Of a stretch of 5,878 nucleotides of DNA, positions 1 to 5,628 are shown piece by piece. The notes beneath the pieces were generated by a model. It saw nothing but the letters and a program-made list of their open reading frames with translations. It was not told the origin of the DNA and made no database searches. This stretch comes from Deltaproteobacteria bacterium. GTDB lineage: Bacteria > Desulfobacterota > GWC2-55-46. Every line of letters starts with the position of its first letter. The first letter of the stretch is position 1. Location: contig JACRNN010000172.1 of the NCBI GenBank assembly GCA_016234955.1, positions 1 to 5,878 on the forward strand, given 5' to 3'. A program made the position numbers and the translations under genes.

Positions 1-588
1 CCACTCGTCCCATATGACCCCGTACTTTATGACCTCGGCAAGACCGGCCCTCATCTCCCTCGCGTCAAGGGTCTTGAGCACGTCCGGGTCTATGAATACG
101 GCCCTGGGCTGGTAGAACGCCCCTATAAGGTTCTTGCCCTTAGGGTGGTTTACGCCGGTCTTGCCGCCTACGGAGCTGTCTACCTGCGCAAGGAGCGTAG
201 TCGGTATCTGTATGAAAGGCACACCCCTTAAGTACGTGGCCGCCACGAAACCCGCAAGGTCTCCTATCACACCTCCTCCGAGGGCTATGACCGGGGAGGT
301 CCTCTCCATCATGCGCCCTATCATGGCGTCGTAGACCTTTGACGCCTCTTCAAGGGTCTTGTACTCCTCGCCATCCGGCACCGTTATGACCGCCGGAGCG
401 ACCCCCGCGGCATCGAGAGAGCCGCATACCGCCCTGGCGTAAAGTCCGCCGACACGCGGGTTCGTAACCACGGCGGCCCTGCCCCTGAAACCGAGGTCCC
501 TGAGCATAGGGCCTATGGAGGAGAGTAGCCCCTTCTCTATGTGGATGGGGTACGACCTCTGGCCAAGCTCGACTCTTATCGTGCGCAT
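1..588 (-). CDS. aroB: 3-dehydroquinate synthase AroB, N-terminal 196 residues (3' end outside window)
   Basis: Second enzyme of the shikimate pathway: it converts DAHP to 3-dehydroquinate in the cytoplasm, using NAD+ and a divalent metal. The frame is open from an ATG at 588 to the left edge, giving 196 of the roughly 360 residues usual for the family. The start (MRTIRVELGQRSYPIHI) matches the beginning of known AroB proteins. The glycine-rich NAD-binding segment GGGVIGDLAGFVA is at 104-116. It is followed by RGVPFIQIPTTLLAQVDSS (121-139), GGKTGVN (141-147) and GKNLIGAFYQP (151-161), all typical substrate and cofactor contacts. E185 in AEVIKYG corresponds to the first metal ligand of the family; the two His ligands lie beyond the window. 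AGGT about 6 nt upstream is a modest ribosome-binding site. The gene follows aroK after a 123-nt spacer on the same strand. I see no defect. The identification is secure; only the C-terminal domain is unseen. Confidence 0.96.
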   Translation of the reverse strand, partial: MRTIRVELGQRSYPIHIEKGLLSSIGPMLRDLGFRGRAAVVTNPRVGGLYARAVCGSLDAAGVAPAVITVPDGEEYKTLEEASKVYDAMIGRMMERTSPVIALGGGVIGDLAGFVAATYLRGVPFIQIPTTLLAQVDSSVGGKTGVNHPKGKNLIGAFYQPRAVFIDPDVLKTLDAREMRAGLAEVIKYGVIWDEW

Positions 589-620
589 CGATATACCTAT
601 GAGTAGTTGTGAAACCTCAA

Positions 621-654
621 AATCCCCCTCTTATCCCCCTTTGAAAAAAGGGGA
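621..654. repeat. C-rich palindromic intergenic repeat
   Basis: The segment contains ATCCCCCTCTT followed by ATCCCCCTTTG, an imperfect 11-bp tandem pair (622-643). The second unit continues into a perfect hairpin: CCCCTTT (636-642), GAAA loop (643-646), AAAGGGG (647-653). No T-tract follows the hairpin on either strand, so it is not a standard terminator. From memory, similar C5/G5 palindromes recur between genes in environmental deltaproteobacterial and Nitrospirota genomes. This makes a dispersed repeat likely, but copy number cannot be seen here. Confidence 0.6.
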
Positions 655-658
655 GTCC

Positions 659-711
659 GTTATCGGTTATCGGTAAAAATACGTCTTTATCCTTCACTGA
701 TAACTGATAAC
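659..711. repeat. 16-bp inverted repeat with 7-bp tandem substructure directly after aroK
   Basis: The left arm is GTTATCGGTTATCGGT (659-674), the right arm ACTGATAACTGATAAC (696-711), and 21 nt lie between them. The arms are complementary at 14 of 16 positions. Both mismatches are G versus A at the same place in each 7-bp unit: GTTATCG twice on the left, ACTGATA twice on the right. In a plus-strand transcript these would be tolerated G-U pairs; in the minus-strand aro transcript they would be A-C mismatches. The right arm abuts the aroK stop codon (712-714). There is no T-tract, so it does not look like a terminator. It could be a dispersed repeat or a transcript-stabilising hairpin. Confidence 0.7.
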
Positions 712-1239
712 TTATCTGTTTTTCGTCCTCTCTTCCACAAAATTCTTTATGGCGCGCACGGCCTCCTTGAGGCTCACCGACGCGGTATCAACGACAAGGT
801 CGCAGTCCCCGTAGGCCTCTTCCCTCTCCTTAAGGAGCCGCTCTATCGCCTCTTTTTTCTCAACGGTATTCAGCAGCGGCCTGTCGTCGCGGTTCTCCAC
901 CCTCCTGAGTATCTCATCGACCGTGGATGAGAGGCATACGACCGTGCCCCAAGACCTCAGCGCGTCCCTGTTCTCCTTCCTCACAACGGCCCCTCCGCCG
1001 GTTGACACTATCAACCCGTTGCCGAACTCCCCCTGAGTAAGCCTCCTTATGACCCCGCTCTCCATATCCCTGAAGCATCCCTCTCCGCGCTCCCTGAATA
1101 TGTCCTTTATCGCCATGCCGGCCTCCCTCTCTATAAGCTCGTCGAGGTCCATGAACTTAAGACCGGTCTCCCGCGAGAGGACCCTGCCTATCGTCGATTT
1201 TCCCGTGCCCATGAAGCCGGTCAAGACTATATTAGCCAT
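712..1239 (-). CDS. aroK: Shikimate kinase AroK
   Basis: Cytoplasmic kinase that phosphorylates shikimate at the 3-hydroxyl with ATP, the fifth step of the shikimate pathway. At 175 aa it has the usual family length. The Walker A loop GFMGTGKST is at 8-16. The shikimate-binding aspartates are in MDLDELIE (D31, D33), the FRxxE motif (F56, R57, E60) contacts substrate, and the GGG turn is at 81-83. The lid region has the conserved R120 in RPLL. All key residues are present, so it should be active. The start is fixed by MANIVLTGFMG, which puts the P-loop at the standard distance from the N-terminus. The gene begins 10 nt after the aroC stop. Its own ribosome-binding site is weak (GGGA, 3 nt before ATG), which fits translational coupling to aroC. 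A 16-bp inverted repeat abuts its stop codon. Confidence 0.97.
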   Translation of the reverse strand: MANIVLTGFMGTGKSTIGRVLSRETGLKFMDLDELIEREAGMAIKDIFRERGEGCFRDMESGVIRRLTQGEFGNGLIVSTGGGAVVRKENRDALRSWGTVVCLSSTVDEILRRVENRDDRPLLNTVEKKEAIERLLKEREEAYGDCDLVVDTASVSLKEAVRAIKNFVEERTKNR

Positions 1240-1249
1240 AATTCCCGGT

Positions 1250-2458
1250 TCAGAACCCCGTTATCTGCCTCAGGTATCCCCTGTAGTTGCGCTCTATCTC
1301 GGCTGTTGAATCTCCTCCGAACTTCTCAAGGAACGCCCTCGCTATCTCGAACGCCGCTACAGACTCGGCGACGACCGCCGCGGCCGGCGCCGCGCATACG
1401 TCGGACCTCTCCACGCCGGCCTTGAAGGGCCTCTTGGTCCTTATGTCTATCGACCTGAGGGGCTTGTACAGCGTAGGGATAGGCTTCATGGAAGCCCTCA
1501 GCACCACGGGCTCGCCGTTGGACATGCCGCCCTCTATGCCCCCGGCGTTATTGGTCTTTCTGTAGAACCGGGGAGCCACCGGCCAGTACCCCCCTGCCTT
1601 GTCCCTCTTTTTGGCTGAGGTGTAGAATATCTCGTCATGGACAAGGGAGCCCGGAAGGGCCGCGGCCCTGAACCCGGCCCCGACCTCGACCCCCTTTATC
1701 GCCTGTATCGACATCAGTGCGCCCGCGAGCGCGCCGTCAAGCTTCCTGTCCCACTGGACGTGGCTTCCGAGGCCCGGAGGCACGCCCGTGGCCACGACCT
1801 CGAAGACCCCGCCGACGCTGTCACCCCTCTCTCTCGCCGCGTCTATCTCTTTTTTCATCCTGAGGCCGGCCCCGTTGTCCGGGCACCTCACCTCCGACCG
1901 CTCCGCCCTGTTGAAAAGGGCATCGGCATTCAATGCCCCGCCCTTTATCTCCCACCGTACTCCGCCGATGCCGACGACCCAGCTGAAGACCCTGATGCCG
2001 AACTCGTCAAGGAGCCTTCTGGCGACCGCGCCGGCGGCCACACGCACGGCCGTCTCCCTCGCGCTCGACCTCTCGAGCACGTTCCTCAGGTCCTCATGGC
2101 CGTACTTAAGCCCCCCGGCGAGATCCGCGTGCCCGGGCCTCGGCCTCGTCACAGCCCTCTTCCAATCCCTTACAGCGGGCTCTTCCGGGCCCATAACGTC
2201 CTTCCAGTTCTCCCAGTCGCGGTTGCTCACCACGAGCGTGATGGGAGAGCCCAGCGTCCTGCCCCAGCGCACCCCGGAGGTTAACTGGACCCTGTCCGAC
2301 TCTATCGCCATCCTCCCACCCCTGCCGTAGCCCTTCTGCCTCCTAACAAGGTCCCTGTCTATATGTTCAGGCGATACGGCAAGCCCCGAGGGCATCCCCT
2401 CCACTATGGCGGTCAACTCTCTGCCGTGGGACTCCCCGGCCGTCAGGTATCTGAGCAT
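1250..2458 (-). CDS. aroC: Chorismate synthase AroC (long form)
   Basis: Last enzyme of the shikimate pathway: it turns 5-enolpyruvylshikimate-3-phosphate into chorismate using reduced FMN. Signature motifs appear in order: GESHG (8-12, His11), RPGHAD (107-112, His110), RSSARETA (130-137), AIKGVEVG (253-260), NNAGGIEGGMSNGE (303-316) and RSDVCAAPAA (351-360). The two His residues correspond to the catalytic pair of the family. At 402 aa it is longer than the E. coli enzyme (about 360 aa) and resembles the long form known from Bacillus and many other phyla. ATG at 2458 is chosen because MLRYLTAGESHG is the conserved N-terminus. AGAGG lies upstream but only 2 nt from the ATG, which is unusually close. 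The gene follows the pilQ terminator, appears to have its own promoter, and leads aroK and aroB. I see no missing motif. Confidence 0.97.
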   Translation of the reverse strand: MLRYLTAGESHGRELTAIVEGMPSGLAVSPEHIDRDLVRRQKGYGRGGRMAIESDRVQLTSGVRWGRTLGSPITLVVSNRDWENWKDVMGPEEPAVRDWKRAVTRPRPGHADLAGGLKYGHEDLRNVLERSSARETAVRVAAGAVARRLLDEFGIRVFSWVVGIGGVRWEIKGGALNADALFNRAERSEVRCPDNGAGLRMKKEIDAARERGDSVGGVFEVVATGVPPGLGSHVQWDRKLDGALAGALMSIQAIKGVEVGAGFRAAALPGSLVHDEIFYTSAKKRDKAGGYWPVAPRFYRKTNNAGGIEGGMSNGEPVVLRASMKPIPTLYKPLRSIDIRTKRPFKAGVERSDVCAAPAAAVVAESVAAFEIARAFLEKFGGDSTAEIERNYRGYLRQITGF

Positions 2459-2477
2459 ATCCTCTGTCCCGCTCCCT

Positions 2478-2507
2478 TATTATAGTATGATAACGCGTAA
2501 CGGACTG
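2478..2507 (-). promoter_or_regulatory. Probable sigma-70-type promoter for aroC-aroK-aroB
   Basis: On the minus strand there is a perfect TATAAT (complement of 2479-2484), 20 nt before the aroC ATG and just downstream of the pilQ terminator. The -35 region at 17-bp spacing reads CAGTCC (complement of 2502-2507), a poor match to TTGACA, and there is no extended -10 TG. A start about 7 nt after the -10 box would leave a leader of only 13-14 nt, which still contains AGAGG. The position between a terminator and a new functional unit supports the call; the weak -35 limits it. Confidence 0.55.
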
Positions 2508-2516
2508 CCGGAACCT

Positions 2517-2553
2517 AAAAAAAATGCACCCCCGCCTGCATATAGGGGGTGCA
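2517..2553 (-). terminator. Intrinsic terminator of the pil operon
   Basis: Read on the minus strand, TGCACCCCC (complement of 2545-2553) pairs perfectly with GGGGGTGCA (complement of 2525-2533) across an 11-nt loop, forming a 9-bp GC-rich stem. Eight consecutive T (complement of 2517-2524) follow immediately. It begins 24 nt after the pilQ stop codon. This is the textbook form of a Rho-independent terminator. There is no T-run on the other side of the stem, so it acts only for leftward transcription. Confidence 0.93.
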
Positions 2554-2577
2554 CATATGATACCAGAGTTGAGTTAT

Positions 2578-5547
2578 TTAACCAACTATCTTTTCCTTGA
2601 TGATAGTCGGGGTTATGAATATCAGGAGTTCCTGCTGTTGATCCGAGACGGACTTGCTCTTGAAAAGCCATCCAAGCACCGGGAGGTCCTTGAGATACGG
2701 GATGCCCTGGTCGGTCTCGCTCTTATCCGAGATGACTATGCCGCCGATTACGGTAGTCTCCCCGTCCTGCACCAACACCTCGGTGACGGACTCCTTCTTG
2801 TTTATGGACGGCTGTCCGGAGGAGGTCCTGAAGGTGCCTATGGAGTTCCTTGACGCCTTTATCTTCATAAGGACGCTGCCGTCGGGCGTGATGTGAGGCG
2901 TGACGACGAGGCTCAGGTTCGCGTCCACGAACGTGGTCGTGGTGCCTGAAGCCGAGGTCGTCTCAAACGGGATCGATTCCCCCTGCTCTATCTTGGCCTC
3001 CTTGTTGTCAAGCGTGGTTATCCTCGGCCTTGATATGGTCTTGAGGCGTCCCTGTGACTCTCCTGCCGAGAGGCGCAGATCGAGCAGTAACGGGCTGGCG
3101 CCGCTCTTCCCGAAGATGAACCCCAATGCCCCGAGGGTGCCGGCGGTGCCCGTTGCCGGCAGGTTCACGGCGTACTGGTCGGCGCCCGCGGCCGTGATGC
3201 TGGAATTATAGGTCGAGGTCTGGGTGCTCGTGTCGACCTGGCCGGTAGTCCCCTGGGACCCTAATATCTGGGTGCGGACGTTCCCGCCGGCGCCGTAGTC
3301 CAGGCCCCACTGTATCCCTAAGTCCCTGGCGAAGTTGCTCGATGCCTCGACTATGCGCGCCTCTATCAGCACCTGCGGGGTCTGCTTATCGAGCCTTCTG
3401 ACCAGCTCCGTGGCCGCGTCAACTCCCTTTTTTATATCCCTCACTATAAGGGTGTTCGTCCTCTTGTCGCCTATGACCTCGCCCCTGTCGGAGAGCACGT
3501 TCTTCACCTGCTTCACGAGGTCATCGGCCGTGCCGTAGTTGACGGGGATGAACTTCGTATCAAGGCTCTCAAGCTTTTCCTGGGCCTTTTTCGACGTCAG
3601 AGCCGCTTCCTTCTCCAGCCTTATCCTGGACGCGGGAGCCACCCTCACCACGTTGCCTTCCCTGACGCTGTCCAACTCCTTTGACCTGAGTATTATATCG
3701 AAGGCCTGGTCCCACGGGACGTTCTTGAGGCGTAGCGATATCGTGCCCTTCACGTCGTCAGAGGCTATGATGTTCAGGTTGCTCACCTCGGCTAAAAGCC
3801 TGAGTACGTCGCTGACGTTTGCATCCATCATGTCAAGGTCGATCTTTTTCCCGGCGTACCCTTTTTTGGGCGGAGCCTCTTCCGCCTTACGGTCCCCGGC
3901 CGCGTTTTCAGCGGCCCTGGCAACCTCTACGGGAGGCGCGGCGGGCTGCGCGATAGCCGCGGCCGCGAAATCGACATACAGCTCAGCGCCCTCGGCCTTG
4001 ACGCGGTATGAGGCCCTGTCCTTGAGCTTGATCAGTATCCGGACGTCCTTGACCGGCGCCAGCGATTCCTGGTAGGCGCTTATGGTCTGTACCGGGGTAT
4101 TGAGCTTGGCGGCGTCAAGCGTCCTCGTAAGCTCGCCCGGTATCGCGGCGCCCTTTATGTCTATGACGACGGTAGTGCCGTCCTTGGACTCGTTCACGGC
4201 ATATTCCGTCGCTTTCGAGGCGGCCACCGTCAGCCTTGAAGCGCCGTTGACCTTCTTGAAGTCGACCCTCTCTATGGTTATGCCGTTGTCAGCGGGCCTG
4301 GCGGCCTCCGCGGGTTTTGGCGCCTCCGCGGTCTTGTCAGCCTCTTTAGAGACGGCCGCGGCCTCCGGAGCAACGGGGACCTCGGCGGGCTGGGCGCCGG
4401 CGGGTTCAGCAGGCACGGCCGCGCCTTCAGCGGCGGCGTTCTTGACGGCCGAACCTTCAGCCACGGCGGCAACGGCCGTCTTTACCGCGGGCTTCAAACC
4501 GTCCTCCCTGTATACGGCCTGGACGACCTTGGGGCCGAAAGTCAATACGATTGTATCGTCGGTCTTGTATATCGAGTGCGGCGGCAGGGCCTTTTTCGAC
4601 GCGTCGAGGACGAGGCGGGCCTTGCCGTCGTGGTCCGCCAGGCGTACGGCCTTTATGTACCTGCCGTTCAGTTGAACGGAACGCTTGCCAGTGGAGTTCT
4701 CAACGTCCCTTACGTCAACGACCACCCTTGCAGGGCTGTCGAGCTCGAACGAGTTGAAGTCGCCGACCGTCCCGTCAGCGACTATTTTTATGACGGTATT
4801 TCCCCCCTCGGTCGAGGATTCCACCCTCAATATCCTCGAGGCCTTTTTTACAGTAGCCGGCGCCGATACGGTCTTCAAAGGCTCTGGCCCGGCTGGAGCC
4901 GCGGCTTGCGGGGCCGCCGCCTCTTTCCTGTCATCCTCTTTCTTGACCTCGGTCGTCTTGTCGTCTTCTCTCTTTACCTCCTGCGCGGCGGCCGGCGCCT
5001 CCGTGGTCGCGGGCTGGACCTGCGCCTCGGCCGCGTGCGTACCGTCGTCTTTCCTCAGGCTTACAAGCAGGCTGTTCGAGCCTGATTTTATGTCGTACTC
5101 GACGCCTTGCTTGAGGACTATCACTATCCTTCCTATGTTCTTGCCCGTGCCCTTGTCAACGCTGTAGCTCTGGGCGGTTATATCCTTCAGATAAGGGTTG
5201 TCGACGGCTATGGGGGAGGAGACCTTGTCTACGTTCACCTCCGGCATGTCGATAACGAGCTTGGCCGAATTGGGGTTTGCGGGGTCGGCGAGCTTGAAGA
5301 CCGTGTACTTGGCCGGCACGGTCATTCCGATAAGCACCTTGTCGCCGTCACCCACCACGTTTATGGATTCGACCGCGCCCTTGTCGTCCTGGACGCCTTC
5401 AACGGCCGCGGACGCGGAGTCCTTGGCGCCGGGCTGTTCCTCCGCGACGGTTTTATTGCCGGTAACGGCGCACCCTGTGATGGCCAAGGTCCCGGCGAAG
5501 ATAACGCCCAGAAGGCCATGCCTGAACCTGAATTCTGCTATGGACAT
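2578..5547 (-). CDS. pilQ: Type IV pilus secretin PilQ, lipobox-bearing, three AMIN-like domains
   Basis: Outer-membrane secretin that forms the channel through which the type IV pilus is extended and retracted. The N-terminus has a basic stretch (R7, R9, H10), a hydrophobic core (11-25) and the lipobox ITGC with Cys26, suggesting a lipoprotein of the outer membrane. Three AMIN-like beta domains follow (about 58-166, 237-340, 423-528), expected to bind peptidoglycan. Low-complexity linkers separate them: 167-235 (Lys/Glu/Asp and Ala) and 341-422 (Ala/Pro/Glu). Then come the N0/STN domain (566-640, with VPWDQAFDIIL), the Secretin_N domain (662-720) and the secretin core (about 725-983), with the signatures GIPYLKDLPVLGWLF (948-962) and ELLIFITPTII (973-983). 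At 989 aa it is longer than most PilQ proteins (roughly 700-900 aa). The start is supported by GGAGG 5 nt upstream. It follows pilP after 81 nt and ends at a strong terminator. PilQ is preferred over a type II or III secretin because of pilP and the AMIN domains. Confidence 0.96.
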   Translation of the reverse strand: MSIAEFRFRHGLLGVIFAGTLAITGCAVTGNKTVAEEQPGAKDSASAAVEGVQDDKGAVESINVVGDGDKVLIGMTVPAKYTVFKLADPANPNSAKLVIDMPEVNVDKVSSPIAVDNPYLKDITAQSYSVDKGTGKNIGRIVIVLKQGVEYDIKSGSNSLLVSLRKDDGTHAAEAQVQPATTEAPAAAQEVKREDDKTTEVKKEDDRKEAAAPQAAAPAGPEPLKTVSAPATVKKASRILRVESSTEGGNTVIKIVADGTVGDFNSFELDSPARVVVDVRDVENSTGKRSVQLNGRYIKAVRLADHDGKARLVLDASKKALPPHSIYKTDDTIVLTFGPKVVQAVYREDGLKPAVKTAVAAVAEGSAVKNAAAEGAAVPAEPAGAQPAEVPVAPEAAAVSKEADKTAEAPKPAEAARPADNGITIERVDFKKVNGASRLTVAASKATEYAVNESKDGTTVVIDIKGAAIPGELTRTLDAAKLNTPVQTISAYQESLAPVKDVRILIKLKDRASYRVKAEGAELYVDFAAAAIAQPAAPPVEVARAAENAAGDRKAEEAPPKKGYAGKKIDLDMMDANVSDVLRLLAEVSNLNIIASDDVKGTISLRLKNVPWDQAFDIILRSKELDSVREGNVVRVAPASRIRLEKEAALTSKKAQEKLESLDTKFIPVNYGTADDLVKQVKNVLSDRGEVIGDKRTNTLIVRDIKKGVDAATELVRRLDKQTPQVLIEARIVEASSNFARDLGIQWGLDYGAGGNVRTQILGSQGTTGQVDTSTQTSTYNSSITAAGADQYAVNLPATGTAGTLGALGFIFGKSGASPLLLDLRLSAGESQGRLKTISRPRITTLDNKEAKIEQGESIPFETTSASGTTTTFVDANLSLVVTPHITPDGSVLMKIKASRNSIGTFRTSSGQPSINKKESVTEVLVQDGETTVIGGIVISDKSETDQGIPYLKDLPVLGWLFKSKSVSDQQQELLIFITPTIIKEKIVG
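5470..5547 (-). other. Lipoprotein signal peptide segment of PilQ
   Basis: Codons 1-26 encode a short charged n-region, a hydrophobic stretch (GLLGVIFAGTLAITG) and Cys26. The last four residues, ITGC, satisfy the lipobox pattern of signal peptidase II. The next residue after Cys is Ala, not Asp, so by the E. coli Lol rule the protein would go to the outer membrane, as expected for a secretin. Confidence 0.65.
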
Positions 5548-5552
5548 AATAT

Positions 5553-5557
5553 CCTCC
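5553..5557 (-). promoter_or_regulatory. Ribosome-binding site of pilQ
   Basis: GGAGG on the minus strand lies 5 nt before the ATG at 5547. It is the strongest Shine-Dalgarno match among the complete genes here and fixes the pilQ start. Confidence 0.85.
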
Positions 5558-5581
5558 GTGTCTGCCTTATTGCTTGATGTT

Positions 5582-5602
5582 CTTCAGGCCGCTGAAGCGG
5601 CC
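5582..5602 (-). promoter_or_regulatory. Two overlapping, mutually exclusive hairpins in the pilP-pilQ spacer
   Basis: On the minus strand, GGCCGC-TTCA-GCGGCC (complement of 5587-5602) forms a perfect all-GC 6-bp stem. CTTCAG-CGGC-CTGAAG (complement of 5582-5597) forms a second perfect 6-bp stem that shares bases with the first, so only one can form at a time. No T-run follows, so neither is a standard terminator. They sit 25 nt upstream of the pilQ ribosome-binding site. They could tune the ratio of PilP to PilQ or act as an RNA processing or stability element; no function is proven. Confidence 0.5.
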
Positions 5603-5628
5603 ACGCCAGCCCGTCTTTCACGCCTCCG

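Larger units (their letters stand above)
589..711. other. aroK-aroB intergenic spacer built of two repeat-type elements
   Basis: This 123-nt gap between the aroK stop and the aroB start holds no plausible gene. Most of it is taken up by a 16-bp inverted repeat (659-711) and a C-rich palindrome (621-654), each described separately. The remaining 589-620 contains the weak aroB ribosome-binding site (AGGT, complement of 595-598). I see no convincing promoter for aroB and no hairpin followed by a T-run, so read-through from aroK into aroB is the simplest expectation. Confidence 0.6.

Noticed and set aside
636..653. C-rich hairpin read as a terminator for aroK
   Set aside because: The stem is perfect, but on the minus strand it is followed by GATAAG and not a T-run. 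The T-rich part lies inside the stem and loop.
1637..2284. Long plus-strand open frame (215 codons) opposite aroC
   Set aside because: It is fully antisense to a well-supported chorismate synthase and has an Arg/Pro-rich composition typical of shadow frames in GC-rich DNA. It shows no recognisable domain.
2491..2501. ACGCGT-centred near-palindrome upstream of aroC as an operator
   Set aside because: Only the central 6 bp are perfectly symmetric, which is too short to distinguish from chance without comparison to other genomes.
2480..2671. Minus-strand frame of 63 codons overlapping the end of pilQ and the spacer
   Set aside because: It runs out of frame through the pilQ tail, the terminator and the -10 box, with no recognisable protein features.
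2524..2853. Plus-strand frame of 109 codons starting in the terminator
   Set aside because: Its start lies in the terminator stem and the rest is antisense to the conserved C-terminus of the secretin. There is no convincing ribosome-binding site and no recognisable domain.
4082..5167. Several plus-strand open frames opposite the N-terminal half of pilQ
   Set aside because: They are rich in Ala/Ser or Arg/Gly as complements of the Ala/Pro/Glu/Lys linkers and AMIN domains, overlap one another in different frames, and show no recognisable domain.
5582..5602. Hairpin read as a terminator for pilP
   Set aside because: No T-tract follows on the minus strand, and pilQ with a strong ribosome-binding site follows at once.
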